Assembly (NCBI GenBank): GCA_026874595.1 | Contig: CM049307.1 | Location: 3,249,579 to 3,313,578 of the forward strand | Reading direction: 5' to 3' | From: Sipunculus nudus | Lineage: Eukaryota > Annelida > Sipuncula > Golfingiida > Sipunculidae | Length of the DNA stretch: 64,000 nucleotides | Shown here: in pieces, positions 25,770 through 38,640 of the stretch | How the letters are laid out: every line of letters starts with the position of its first letter | Position numbering within the stretch: the stretch's first letter is position 1 | Position numbers and translations under genes: made by a program | Notes under the pieces: model-generated | Seen by the model: the letters and a program-made list of their open reading frames with translations, nothing else | The model's database searches: none | What the model was told of the DNA's origin: nothing

Positions 25770-27499
25770 TCTATATAATTAATACGGAGTTAGTTTTTTC
25801 TAGACCACGGTTTACCTGCTTCCCTTCTGATTCGACTCTCCAAATTCGGCAGACGAATCGGTGGTGTGCTCTTCTAGGACAAGTTTGTTTTATTTTGCAG
25901 GTTTTTGCCCTACTAAGCTGAATAATTAATAATTTTAATATTTCCCCATTAGATGCCCCTATTTCTTTTTGTGCTGCAAGGTCCTCCACACCTGTGACCC
26001 TTTTTCTGGAGGCGCCCCGGGGATTTTCACTGGCCTGTTAAGACCCTGGCCAAAGCGCATGTCCTGCCCAAAAAGGCAATACGCAGGGACGCTGGTCCAC
26101 TATAATCCCCATTGATCCCTTATATCCATTGCAACGCCTCTAAAAGAATTTTTTCTTCTCAAAAGAAAGTAAAGGTTTCTAAACCAAGGACCACATGACT
26201 CCGCTTTCAATGCGAGGGCTTTTCAATTTGGTCAACACTGGGCACTGAGTCCAGTGATGTGACCACCGTTAGACAATTTTTTAATGAGTAACAGGTATTT
26301 ACAGGTATGTTGATTTTTATACATTCAAAAATATCTTTCCATGATAACCATGGTTTCAAAAGTTCGTCCAAGTCATGTGTTTTATGAAGTTTTTTTTTTC
26401 GAAAAGGAAGCCCTGGAAGGGGGGGATTGCACACGCTAGTAAGGGTCCTTAATCTCTTGGGGACTAAGAAACCCCCGCTGGAATCTTCTTATCAGTCGTT
26501 CGTTCACACGTGCACGTAAAACATTGCCATGGTTCAGAAACACGGGTTCACCAGGCGAGAGGCAGAACAACTGCATACGAATGGGCGGCTTCTACTCGGG
26601 GACAAACGGAATAGCCCCTTATATTTGTTCCTTTATGGAACTGTGAATATGACACTTAAGAAAAAAATATATTATGGTGATTCCGATTACCTCCTTAAAT
26701 GTAATGGATTACGGATGCAGTTTTACTCTACCCCTCTACAAATTTTCAGCAAAATCTGTATATTACATTTTGCGTTAATTTGCTGAAAGACAATGCAACG
26801 AAACAAGGCTAAAGTGGTTTCTTTGCTAAATGCTTTTATCGAAATATATCAACCTGCTTTCTTTTTGCAGCAGACCTGCTTATTCCATGGCAATTTACAA
26901 TACTTAAACCAGAAATTTAATACTGTTGGAATGTATTATTATGGGCCTATCTTTTTCACATTGGCAGTTATACGTTTCGCGTACAAGAGACTTCCACGAC
27001 ACATGCATGTGAATACAAATAACGCATGTGTCTGTTAACATGCTTTGGACTACATTGAATAAACATCTTGTTTCACGATGTCGCCTGAGCTTCAACTAAA
27101 ACAAAGCATTTATCATATCATTTCGCGGTAGAATGCTTCTTTATACAATCGTCATATCTACGCTATTTCCCAAGCAATGAAGCTGTCGAACCTATGTTGT
27201 TTATCGGAAAAAAAACTTCTCACTTAAAAATTCGAACACCCTTTATATGCCTCAAGTCACTTTTCAATTTATTTTTGTGTGATTTCTGGAATAGAATAAC
27301 TTTTCTATCTATGTTGATATTTTGGGGGATGGTGTTCCTGGAGAATTCTAGCAGAAGTAATCTTAATATCATAAGTGAAACACATGACAAAAGGACCTGC
27401 AAAAACCTTAGGATTTAAATAGGCGTCGTTTAGTTCCTATCAGCTCAATACAAAAATATGCATCAGATAGAGCCGTGGATTTTCCACGGGACCAGCTAG
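25770..27499 (+). mobile_element. Non-autonomous Helitron copy A (1.73 kb)
   Basis: The 5' end is TCTATATAATTAATACGGAG. The 3' end has the hairpin CCGTGG-ATTTT-CCACGG followed by GACCAG and CTAG, matching the Helitron rules (5' TC, a hairpin about 10 bases before a 3' CTRR, followed by T). There is no terminal inverted repeat. No RepHel protein is encoded, so it is non-autonomous. Copies B and C share both ends. The next base after CTAG starts copy B, so A and B are head to tail. The base before TC is T rather than the usual A. Confidence 0.82.
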
Positions 27500-28271
27500 T
27501 CTATATAATTAATACGGAGATGGTTTTTTTTTCTAGACCACGGTTTACCTTCTTCCGTTCTGATTTGACTCTCCAAATTCGGCAGACGTATCCGTGGTGT
27601 GCTCTTCTAGGACAAGTTTGTTTTATTTTGCGGGATGATGCCCTATTAAACTGAATCATTAAGAATTTTAATATTTCTCCTAGTTAGGTGCCCCTATTTC
27701 TTTTTTGCTGCGAGGTCCTCCACGCCTGTTACGCTATTTCAGGAGGCGCCTCGGGGATTTGCTCTGGCCTGTTAAGACCGTGGCCAGAGTGCATGTCCTG
27801 CCCAAAAGGCATTTCTGTGTAATAAGCAGTCATGCGGGTCCAATTTAATCCCCATTGATCCCCATATTCATTTGATACACCTCTAAAGGATTTTTCTCTC
27901 TCAGGAGGAAGTAAAGGTTTGTAATCCGAAGACCACACGACTCCGCTTTTAATGCTAGGATTTTCAGTTTGGTCAACACTGGGCACTGAGTCCAGTGATG
28001 TGTCAACCGTTTGACAAATGTTTTAAGGAATTACAGGTATGTTGATTTTTCCATGATAACAATGGTTTCAAAAGTTCGGCCTATGATGATATTTTTGGGG
28101 AGGGTGTTCCTGGGGAATTCCAGCAGAAGTAATATTTATATCATAAGTGAAACACATGACAAAAGTTCCTGCAAAAACCTTAGGATTAAAATATGCGTCG
28201 TTTAATTCCTATTAGCTCAATACAAAAATATGCATCAGATAGAGCCGTAGATTTTCCACGGGAGCAGCTAG
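27500..28271 (+). mobile_element. Non-autonomous Helitron copy B (772 bp, internally deleted)
   Basis: Starts TCTATATAATTAATACGGAG directly after the CTAG of copy A and ends GCAGCTAG followed by T. It shares the outer parts of A (AGGACAAGTTTGTTTTATTT, GGCCTGTTAAGACCGTGGCC, GAAACACATGACAAAAG) but lacks about 950 internal bases. Its end hairpin has one substitution (CCGTAG versus CCACGG). Confidence 0.82.
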
Positions 28272-31200
28272 TATATTATTAATGGCTATATGAGATATTT
28301 ATATCAGCTATAAAAATGGTCTTTATGAACGATCTAAACAAAATTACCGGGTTTTCATAATACTTTTAAACTTTACAATGCTGCGTTAACAGTATCAGAA
28401 GTTTTTCTTGTGGATCTAACAAACACATTCAACAGCATTTACTTTTATCATATTCAGTTTTATATAAACCTTTTTCTAACATTTTTTTCGTTAGTCAGGT
28501 CAGTTTTGTATCGCAATTCAACTGCAGCTGAAGTTTCCAATCATAATTTACGCGAACGACGCAGGACTTTAGATAGAAACATCCCGGACTCATTGTTTTC
28601 CAGTAAAATATGAAACTTTGTTGATTTATAGATCAGCGCTGTCCCTTTGTTATATGCTGAACTGAACAGTCTAAAGTCACTCTCGTCAATGTATAGAGCG
28701 TCTGTTTTCTTTTTATCAAGCTGTAAGAGTATCAATCACTACCATCGTTCACGAGCCATTCGAGTTCCATTCTTTACTTACAGAAGCCTTCTCTGGACAG
28801 AATTGGCAGCGTTAATCAAAAACGGATTTCCTCACAGGCGCACCCATGTGATAATTAAATTTTTATAATTCTATTAAATCGGTACCTGCACTCAATCAAC
28901 TACAGAAGAACAACTCAATCCAAACAGGCGAATTATACCCTCCGAAATAATTAAGATAACTAATGGAATAGCTAACAAGCAAAACTTGCTTTAGCCGGTA
29001 AAACATCTTACTTATTATGGATGCCATGATTAATGTCTCCTGGTTGTATCCCCTTATTTATCTACATGTTATGCTGGATAATTATATCTTAGGGCTTTGT
29101 TTGAGTCATCTGTTCGTGCCAGGTATTAAAAGAAAAATAACAAGTTACAAAACATTTGACTGAGCAGTTAACACCGTGTTGAGATGAGACTACATAGAAT
29201 TTTGTATTACTTATTTTTATTTCTAAATGAATAAAAACAGCAGGTTTTATATTCCACTTACAAGCAGTAAACAACTATATTCCTTATCTCATTTGACACG
29301 TATCTGTATTTTTTCTGACGGATATTTCTACAAAGGCAACAAAAACACGTCAATTTAATAAGTTGAAGAAAATTGGTCACAACTACTGTATATCCAAAAA
29401 GGTTGACAAAATGCAGACCTGTCGGAGAGACTTATTAGTTCCTAAAGACGTTTGTAATCAGGAAAATAAACCGCTATTAACAATGAATCTACAGAAAATA
29501 TCTATAAAACATTTCCCAATAAAAGTAATATGACTACTATATATATTTTTCCGTTACTCACTGTGATCGGCCGACGTTAATACACACTATGAGGTGTGCA
29601 GCACACGTGAAATTTTTTGTCTAAGTCTATTTAAACCGTCAGGGACCTGTCTTGTTGACACGTTTGGTACATCCCACGTGCCCAATTTTTAAGAAGGGTT
29701 AGTTTAAACAGGTGTTGTCAGCATCTAAGCCTTTAAAGTGATGTCACCTTACAGGACAACAAAATCACTGCGCCCTCTCTGTGGTTCCTTTTTTGGATTA
29801 GTATTTCGGAAGATTCTTTTATCTTTCTGTTTAAAAAATTGAAAATTGAGGTAAAAATGTATGCCCGCTTCTGCCTATAGTCAAAAGTCCGACCCAAGTC
29901 CTCATGTTTTCTCGTAATAATTTTCAAAAGAATATATTTGACGAATAACTTTGGGTATCATGTTAACATGCAGATACTTCACAATTTCTGAATATTGTAT
30001 TTTAAAATAAAAGAGTTCAGTATGCAACACTGGACCAGTAATGCCTTATTTCTGCTGCTATTCGCTGTATGTGACGTCACAAAGGTCGGCGCCGCGCGGA
30101 TGATTTTGCAAAGACATGATGTGATCAACGCCCGCGTCCTGAGGGATGGCTCACTAAAACAGCCATTCAAAATTAACTCAAGTATTCTTTCTTTTCCATC
30201 TTTTTTATTTATCTTGAAATATGTAAGCCTATTATTTAATATTATATTGCTCATGGATGTTCTATATGGACCCGTTCCAAACGTTTTGCCAATCAAACAA
30301 GCTTAATTCAGATAAGACATTTATATTTCATGGGAGTAGACTATAAATCAAGAGATGCAATACATCTTTATTAGTTTTTCACAGCCATAACGCATTTAAT
30401 TATCTTAATTTACGTTAATAGTCTATATCTCCTATTAAAAGTTTCCAATGGATTTCAGTGAATTAATGTGGAATGTCGGGGTATGGGTTGTTTATTTATT
30501 CTTTTTTTTCAAAGCTGGCCTGGATGCAGATAAAGGTTTTTGCGGAGGAATGCGCTCTGAGAGTGCTGTCTATTCCGTTCAGCTACGAAGGATATTTTGC
30601 GTAGGTGTCGATTTTTACTGAAGAAAAAAAAATGAAAGGGGGAACGAGATTCTTCGTATACTGTTAAATTATGGTACTCGTTAGTGGAGGGGTGTGCTTT
30701 CTGAGTGATCTGTCGTTCAGAACGAGGATAAGCAAGATACTGGAAAGTTCCGAATTATCTTTTTTATGGCGTATGTACGATGAAAGACCACTGAGTTTAC
30801 GCAGTGTACGGGAGAAGCACATAAAGTCTTACGAGTCTTCATAAAATATGCATATAGCCTGTGTCACCTGCTGACTTTCAGAGAACAAGTTTAATGGACA
30901 ACATAACGGTAGTACCATGCCACAAAAAACATGGCGCGGGTTCATGCTTCGGAAGACGATAGCTCCGAGATCTCGTGATATTATATTATCATATCCGATT
31001 ATCCCTCAGCCTGGTCCCTGTCGATCAGCGCCGAAGGATATTTCAGCAAAATTACTGAACTTCCAGAGGGATTCGTGTGGGCCACGACCTCATGAGGAAG
31101 TTACTAACCGGTAGACTAATGCATCTGCAGCACCTCTTTCCTCAAGGAACATTATATATAATGGAATTTTCGCAAGCACGAAGTTAACAACACAGTAATC

Positions 31201-32003
31201 ATTTACAGACAAAATATCTAAATTCCTTTTTATAAAATAATTCTGGGTGATCCTTGGGTTCAGTATAGAATACTGCAAGATTTAATACAGAATGTTTTAG
31301 CCATCAGGTTGAACCTATAGTTGTTTTTGACCTGGCCGTTAATAGTGTAAGGATACTGCTTTTATACAGAACTCGAGGTACAGAGTGAGGTTTTTTATTT
31401 AACGTTCACCTACTCATGGATTTTCGTTATTAATTAATGTACAGATGTATCGGAATGTATTTACAGTTTCTCTTTCCTACTGTATGCATCGATTGTGATA
31501 TTTCATAAAGCGGTTAGGTATATTTAAGGAAACCCAGCTGTTGGAATTTTAACTCTGCTGTACATCGTTTTACACTCAAAGAGAGGAATCTGACTTTAGT
31601 TTTGATTTGAAGATTTCTTGACACGAGAGGTTTTCCAAGTACCGCTTTGTTGTGTCAGGTCTAATGACTGATTGAGGGAATTCCTTTTTCTGCTCACGGT
31701 TTGTATTGTTAATTATACCTAGTTAATCTCATTATTATCATGACAATCAGTCATGTGGGCGTGGCTCGATGAATAATGGGATGCCTCCGGTTCAGTTTAG
31801 AGAGGACTAAAATTATTATATTCTTTTAAAATTTTACTTATTCATTAACACCTGAATGTATACTTAAGCTTCAAGGACCATGTAGGTCTTTCAACTAGTT
31901 TTCTAATAAAACAGTTTGAACATTATTGTAATAACAGATTTCGTACAAATGCGCGATTACTAAACTTGCATTGAACTTTCGTCATATGCTCAAGAGAGAA
32001 TAC
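28272..32003. other. No confirmed gene
   Basis: AT-rich sequence. A candidate secreted-peptide frame at 30019-30306 is listed separately. Otherwise I see no repeats, exons or RNA genes. Confidence 0.45.
30019..30306 (+). CDS. Possible first exon of a small secreted protein (uncertain)
   Basis: From the ATG at 30019 the frame reads MQHWTSNALFLLLFAVCD and on to VGAA, which looks like a signal peptide with a cleavage site, then RMILQRHDVINARVLRDGSL. Codons in this part are richer in G+C than the surroundings. After about 55 codons the frame turns into AT-rich hydrophobic sequence, so a real exon would probably end earlier (a GTAAGC donor-like word lies near 30222). I find no downstream exon and do not recognise the protein. 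It may be chance. Confidence 0.22.
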   Translation, partial: SMQHWTSNALFLLLFAVCDVTKVGAARMILQRHDVINARVLRDGSLKQPFKINSSILSFPSFLFILKYVSLLFNIILLMDVLYGPVPNVLPIKQA

Positions 32004-32717
32004 GCAGTAAGACCATTATTTATTTGATGTCACATCGTGTGTATAAATGTTCCCCAATTAATGTGCAGTAATGCCATTATTTATTTGATGTTACACCGTG
32101 TATATAAATGTTTCTCAGTTAATGTGCAGTAATATCATCATTTATTAGATGTCACATCGTGTGTATAAATGTTTCTCAGTTAATGTGCAGTAATATCATC
32201 ATTTATTAGATGTTACACCGTGTATATAAATGTTTCTCAGTTAATGTGCAGTAATATTATCATTTATTAGATGTCACATCGTGTGTATAAATGTTTCTAA
32301 GTTAATGTGCAGTAATGCCATTATTTATTTGATGTCACATCGTGTGTATAGTGTTTCCCAGTTAATGTGCAGTAATACCATTATTTATTTGAAGTTACAC
32401 CGTGTATATAAATGTTTCTCAGTTAATGTGCAGTAATATCATTATTTATTTGATGTCACACCGTGTGTATAAATTTTTTCCAGTCAATGTGCGGTAATAC
32501 CATTATTTATTTGATATCACCGTGTGTATGTTTTCCAGTTAATGTGCAGTAATACCATTATTTATTTGATGTCACACCGTGTGTATAAATTTTTTCCAGT
32601 CAATGTGCGGTAATACCATTATTTATTTGATATCACCTTGTGTATAAATGTTTTCCAGTTAATGTGCAGTAATACCATTATTTATTTGATGTCACGTCAC
32701 GCCGTATGTATAAATGT
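32004..32717 (+). repeat. ~61-bp tandem repeat (~12 copies)
   Basis: Unit about CCATTATTTATTTGATGTCA, CATCGTGTGTATAAATGTTT and CTCAGTTAATGTGCAGTAAT. Sub-variants (ATCATCATTTATTAG versus ACCATTATTTATTTG) alternate in pairs, again suggesting duplication of multi-unit blocks. Confidence 0.9.
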
Positions 32718-34611
32718 TTAATGCGAAGTTCACCAGGATCATATTTTTTTCGAATATAATTTTCGGGTAAAAGTAGTTAAAACTCACGATAGACCGATTC
32801 ATTTGCGCATAAGTGACTATACATTTGAGAATATTCCTTAATGACGAATCTGGATCATATGCGGGGTCCACACCAAAATCTACTAGTTTCTTTATTGATC
32901 CTTTCCCAAAATGGCCATGAAATTCCGTTCATGCGTGATTAAATTTAACAAACACACAATCACACACACACGAAAGGGAGAGAACACTCACCTAATCTTC
33001 ATAACGTTGGTCTTTAAAATTAAGTTAGCCTGCCATTTTTTCCATTCCGAACCTTACAACAAACCGGCCAACGCCTGTAGTTTTGTTTATGGTAATTCAT
33101 GCAAAGTCTCCCGATTGAGGCTTCCCGCATTCAAACTTATGTGGAAGGTACTGCATGTTTCTTTGATAACTATCCCCAGGACGGAGTTATGATCTGGCTG
33201 TAGGTATGTTTTGTATTAACTGAGGAGCTACGGTACGCATACATAAGTCATATGATCAACGGTAGGATGTCTTAAGTTTTATTAATGACCTCCCCCTTAG
33301 GTAAAAAATTAAAGGTCAACCCTAATCAGAAGATATAGTATTATAAGCTAATCTGTCACACGTTTTGGGCGCTTGAGTTGTTCAGGCCAGTCTTATCAGT
33401 ATTTTGCATGGTCTGAGCGCATCACCCGCTAGCAGGTTTACTCTTCAATCATAAGGCCGGAGTTTCTTATGGAGGGTCTGAGATACTCAACTCGCGGGTT
33501 ACCATGATTCCACTGGCTGCTTTATTCATTTCCTGAGGGGGGAAAACGTTGGCTGTTGCGGCCTCGCTGTAGATCAATGTACTGTTAGATTGGAATGGAC
33601 TAGACGTGAAACAATCCTTGCACTACATCATCTTAGTTTCGCTAGGGACGGCGGGGTTGCTTTGTCATAAAAGAAAAAGTCACTTTGAGCCATTGCTCTG
33701 CGCTGATGAAGCCCGACTGGTAATGGAGTATACAGTCAGTGGTGCCGCAATTTTCGGCAAGATAAGACATTTTCTGACAAACGCAAACAGACAGATATCG
33801 GTAGTGTATATTTAAGCAAGCGTATGCGCAGAAAACAACATTGGTTTTTCACTTTCCAATAAATAACTTAAACCTCCATATGAATAAATTTAATCTGTGT
33901 CCGGGACAAAAACGGCAACACATCTTAACTCGTGGCATATTTAATTCCGCGACATCATGGTTAACGTCTTATGGACATTACAAATGTGTATTATGATTTA
34001 TAAACCTATATTCCTCCTCAATGGATAGGGTAACATCCTAACTTGATCAAGTTTTAAAAGCCTTCTTTATAGTTAAAGAATGACGCGTGTTACTTGAGAT
34101 GACGATCAGTGCGCCGGTCAACATGCGCGGCAATACTCCTTGAGCCTACCGGTATGTGGAATTCATGTAGAGAATGCATAGACTGCGTTGTCTGGGCCAG
34201 GGAGTACCCGCATATTGGATTTCTGCCTGTGTTCATGTTTTATAGCTTTTCATAGACAATTATTCATGTACAACATTGTGTATTGAGAAATAAAGGCTGT
34301 TTTTTTCAGGAAATTGTGACCCCGCATGATATGTTTTGTATAGATTTTCAGTAAACTTACCGATTTCTAGCTCTAGCTTGGATATTCGTTTCAAGAAAAT
34401 AACATAATAATATTTCGATGAAATATCCCTTTGTAATGTGGTGGCGTTCTGTTATGATCATTTCCCCCGATCATATGATTTTATTATCGGAAACCTATAA
34501 AATAAGATGTATGAGAAACATACATTTTTGCCTAAAAATAAGATAGTGTTTGAACATGTTAAATATGACACAGGTGAAAGAAAACTCATAATAAAAATGA
34601 CCGTCCGTCTA
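32718..34611. other. No recognisable gene
   Basis: Frames at 32911 and 33606 lack domains or splice context. Nothing else seen. Confidence 0.45.
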
Positions 34612-34845
34612 AGTATGCCTTGGGGCCTGGACAGTCGAGGGGTAAAACGCTCGGCTCTCTCCGGTGGCGACCCGGGTTCGATCCCCTGCGTGGTTATAAG
34701 AATGGGTTGTATAGTTGCCCGTCCAAGGCATGTGGTTTTCTCCGGTTTCCTCCATCTCTACAGGCTACGGAACGCCACAATCGGAGCCACAGAGTGCCGC
34801 GATTAGTTATAATAACTATGTGTACAATCCATGTAAAATAGATAA
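34612..34845 (+). mobile_element. tRNA-derived SINE
   Basis: A tRNA-like head with box A-like GGACAGTCGAGGGGTAAAAC and box B GGGTTCGATCCCC, followed by a body with GGCATGTGGTTTTCTCCGG and TTTCCTCC, words I recall from molluscan SINEs. There is no cloverleaf good enough for a functional tRNA. A diverged relative of the head is at 43464-43545. The exact 3' end is not clear. Confidence 0.7.
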
Positions 34846-35530
34846 GTTTATATTTAGTATGTACGAGTACCTTGACTGATTAATGCTTAGGACCCACAAT
34901 CTTGCTCCGGTCAAGACCATTTTCTGTGCTATTCTTCCAAATTTCGAAAAGTATATGTTGAAAGAGTATCACTTTGTCCAAAATGAATACAACAGCAAAT
35001 GGTGGAAATCTCTAATATAAGACGCAAAAAAATTTGCTCATGGCGATTAATAATAAAATTTATATTAATACATGCCATAATATATTTAAATCTTTTTGCA
35101 CTAAACTTTTAAAAAACAATTGTGAATGTTAACTATAATTACATATAACAATTAAGAACATGAAATATAATTACATGCAATAATTACAGCCTTTAAGCTC
35201 TCTTTAAAAGAAATGTTTTTAACATGGGTTGGAACAGATACGTTTATCTACCTTACAGAATTTGGTAATGGGATCATATGTTGCAATGCGTTTCCGGAAT
35301 ATATAGTTGGTGCCGGCCCAATCTTGGAATGTGTGGCCAAGTCTGCCGAGAATTGGACTTCCAATAGTACGGATCTGCCTTTATGGGTTGCGGGTATTGA
35401 AATCTAAGCCCAACAATCCTCCTGGGGCTCTAAATACAACAGCGGCGTAGGTAACAATGAAACGGAGGAAGTGCAGTCCATTCAAATGTGTTGGATAAGA
35501 ATTGTTCTAAGACAATCTACATAAACATTG

Positions 35531-35566
<36 letters not shown>

Positions 35567-36590
35567 AGATCTGGTTGTTAGTGTAACACGTGAAATGTAA
35601 TAGAAGGTGTTAAACTGAAATGCAACAAACTTTCTCTCATCAGTTTGACAGTTTGACAGTCCCGGTCATCCAAAAAGTTGCAAACTATAAGAGGTTCGAT
35701 TTGAGTAGAAACGACCTCAGGCAAAGGGTAACCAAGACTGTGTCTCGAAAAGGAGAGGAAATGTCCGGGCTATTACTGACGTCATCCACCAACCCCAGCT
35801 ACGGTGACACCCGAGAGAATATTGGTTAAAGAAAGTATGACGTCGGGGCCTTGTCCGATATCAAGCAGGACATAATTAGTTACATGACCCGCCAATACTG
35901 TTAGTTCACGCCTTGAGCAGAGATTTACACATGACATCGCCCCAAACAAGTAAAAATTGTTCATAATATTCAAAGGGATTACGTATTGGTTTAAATGTAA
36001 TTATATGTCAAAACTAATGCTGTATTTTATTATACACATTTTATTATTTTGTATGTTTATTTGTGTATATGTTTGTTTGTATATGCGTATGTATACGCGT
36101 GCGTGTACGCGTATATATATATGAATGTACATATTTTATACGTGTGTACGTGTGCATGTGCACGGTGAAGTGTACCTATACAAAAATATGGGTTAAAGTT
36201 CATATGTATAAACAGTATAATAAAATAGATGATGGTAACATCGAATGTTATGAACAATTCGACTGAATGAGGAATCATATGAATTTTAATATACATGGCT
36301 ATAATATTTTAACTGTATCGAAGAGCCGGTCTCCAAGTCCTTTCCTTCTCTCAGAGATTACCAAAACTATAAGTAGTTTTCTCTTTCTTCTACTTTACTT
36401 TTTCTCATACACAATACTTCATTTGATAGTTTTAATTGTGGTTAAAATAAACGGAATGGTTTCATATCTGAGAGAAAGTCGGAAGGCGTCCAATTTTTAT
36501 TAATATTTAATTATTTTTTAAAGTTAATATTCGAAATCATTTTAAGATGTCATGTGAGTAATACGAAAAAATGGAATTTTACAGACTGAA
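34846..36590. other. No recognisable gene
   Basis: Contains a (GT)n tract (35534-35564) and an alternating purine/pyrimidine stretch at about 36056-36165 (GTATACGCGTGCGTGTACGC), which could adopt Z-DNA. Small frames are unsupported. Confidence 0.5.
35534..35564. repeat. (GT)n microsatellite
   Basis: About 15 GT repeats. Confidence 0.92.
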
Positions 36591-38640
36591 ATAATTAAGA
36601 AAATACTCAAGGTTTATGATGTTATAGTTGAAGACATTATATCTTGGACGAGAAAAATGTCAAAAAATTGTAATGTATCTGAATTATATATTCAACTGTT
36701 AATGAGAGTTTATGATAAAAATCCAAAATATTTACACGAACATCTAAATGTCTAACTGATGGCCTGTTAAATTGTTTAAATCAAAGTTTGACTGAAGGGT
36801 TGCTTACAACTAGCAATAATAACACTAATTGAAAAACCCGGAAAAGACAATAGGAGACTTTCAGCCTGGAGAGCTTTTAGTTTATTGAACGAGGACTTAA
36901 AATAAAGCAATGCATATATGCAGACGACACCAATTTTTAATAAATTTTGAAACAATTTGATAAGATTTCATCCCTCGAAATAAATTACAACACATGTGAA
37001 GCTGCTTAGCTTGATACTAGCACGGATATACCGGCAGCTGAAGGCGACATTAAATGGGTCAACTTACGTAAAGACGCAATTAAACAATTTTACGGATTTA
37101 TTTTACATATGACACTAAACTTTCTAATACTTTAAATTTTGATAGTATTCACGATAAAATGGAAGTCCTATTTAACATATGGAAACAAAGAGCATCGACA
37201 ATAAACGGGAGAAATATAATTGCTAAAGCTTTATGAATTTCAAAATTACTGTATCAAGTTAAGAAAATAAAAACTGTATTGTAGACTTTAAATGGTATGA
37301 AAGAAAGCCGAAAATTAAATATGAGGTTCTTTTAAACGACAGGGACAGAGGGGGTATTAGATTGCAAGATAAAAGTGCTATTATAGAAACACAGAGAACA
37401 ATGTGGGTTGTTAATGTGAAGATATATTAAATATTTAGATGATATAGGCATCAGATTTATTTACCATAAATTACATGATGATGGACGGAAAAACAGAATT
37501 TTCACAAGTGATTCCCGTCAGTACTGTTTATTCTTCTTACTTTATTCACTGGAGAGGGTAACAGGAGGCGGTTCCACCGAATTGGAAAGATAGTATTAAA
37601 AACAGGCATGTCTAATTATGACGTGTTATCTGATGAATTGATACCTATAGGGGTATATGCATTAATCAAGAGGAACTAAATTTTAAGCAATTGTATAAGG
37701 CCAAAAAAAATAAGAGGTATGGTTCTCAAGCACCGCCCGGGTCAATTTTAAGCCCCCGAATAATAAATTTTTATTTGACTTTCATCTTTCGAGAAGATAA
37801 ATAATACAATTTTGATAAGATTTCCCTTGTTATGTAGTAGTTTTGCCTGTTTAGCAAAACAATTTTGTTATATTCATGCTTTTTCCTGATCATATGAACA
37901 TTTTACGAAACATACAAAAAAAGGTAAAATAAAATATCGCCCGCCCGCACTGGGTTCTACTAAATAGTGCCTGAGAACCATACCTTTCTGATTTTGGCCT
38001 AATCAATCAATACTGAAAAAAATAGAAGAACCAGTGAACAAATTAAATCTCCAACTAAATCTAACCAACGATTTTTGTTGGAAGAAAGCGGTGAAGCATA
38101 TATATGAAACAACAAATGACATGTAAATGAGGCAATTCCAATTTAAAATTTTACATAAAATTTTGACTCTCAACGAGAAGTTATATATTTGGAGATTTAC
38201 AGATTCCAATAGATGCTCACATTGTTTCATAGATACGCAATCAGTTTGTCATCTTTTTGTGAATGTTTTATGAGCAAATTTCTTTATTTCCATAGTTGGG
38301 CCAGTCGAGTAAATTTTATATGCTAGCATTAACGAGAGAAATACTATATTCAAGGTGTACAAATGATGTTCCATACAAAAAGCTATTTGATATATTGTAA
38401 TTGACATTTAAGATCGTTATTTTTTTATATCGTAAGCAAGGAAGAGTCCCTTCGCTCCTGATATTTATCAGGTATGTAAAAGATAAAAAAATTATTGAAC
38501 GTTTGGTAGCAGAAAAAGAAAGAGTACATAAATATTTGAAAAAAATGGAAGAAATATTCTCCATTTTAAACACCAGATGTTAAATCAGTGGATTGTCGTT
38601 GGAATTGTCTTTGTTTTAAATGACTTTGTATATAATTCTT
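36591..38640 (+). pseudogene. L1/Tx1-like non-LTR retrotransposon remnant
   Basis: Fragments in shifting frames give LIEKPGKD, the catalytic CIYADDTNF (YADD at 36917-36928), LFNIWKQRASTINGRNIIAKAL, a GGIRLQDKSAII-like segment, then FQFKILHKILTLNEKLY and a CxxC…H zinc-knuckle-like stretch (CSHCFIDTQSVCHLF). It ends near 38583 with a lysine/glutamate-rich tail typical of L1-type ORF2 C-termini. The region between the PGKD block and YADD is deleted, and many stops and shifts occur. The copy is split by an inverted-repeat element at 37698-38000. Confidence 0.82.
37698..38000. mobile_element. Small inverted-repeat element nested in the L1/Tx1 remnant (303 bp)
   Basis: The left end AGGCCAAAA…AGGTATGGTTCTCAAGCAC pairs with the right end GTGCCTGAGAACCATACCT…TTTTGGCCT. 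The inner 19 bases pair with one mismatch and the outer nine (AGGCCAAAA) perfectly, with a less regular joint between. It interrupts the L1-like frame. I cannot define a clean target duplication (the flanks are TATA and AATC), so the superfamily is open. Confidence 0.65.

Noticed and set aside
34616-34690. Functional tRNA gene
   Set aside because: Boxes A and B are present, but the stems do not form a proper cloverleaf and a SINE body follows.
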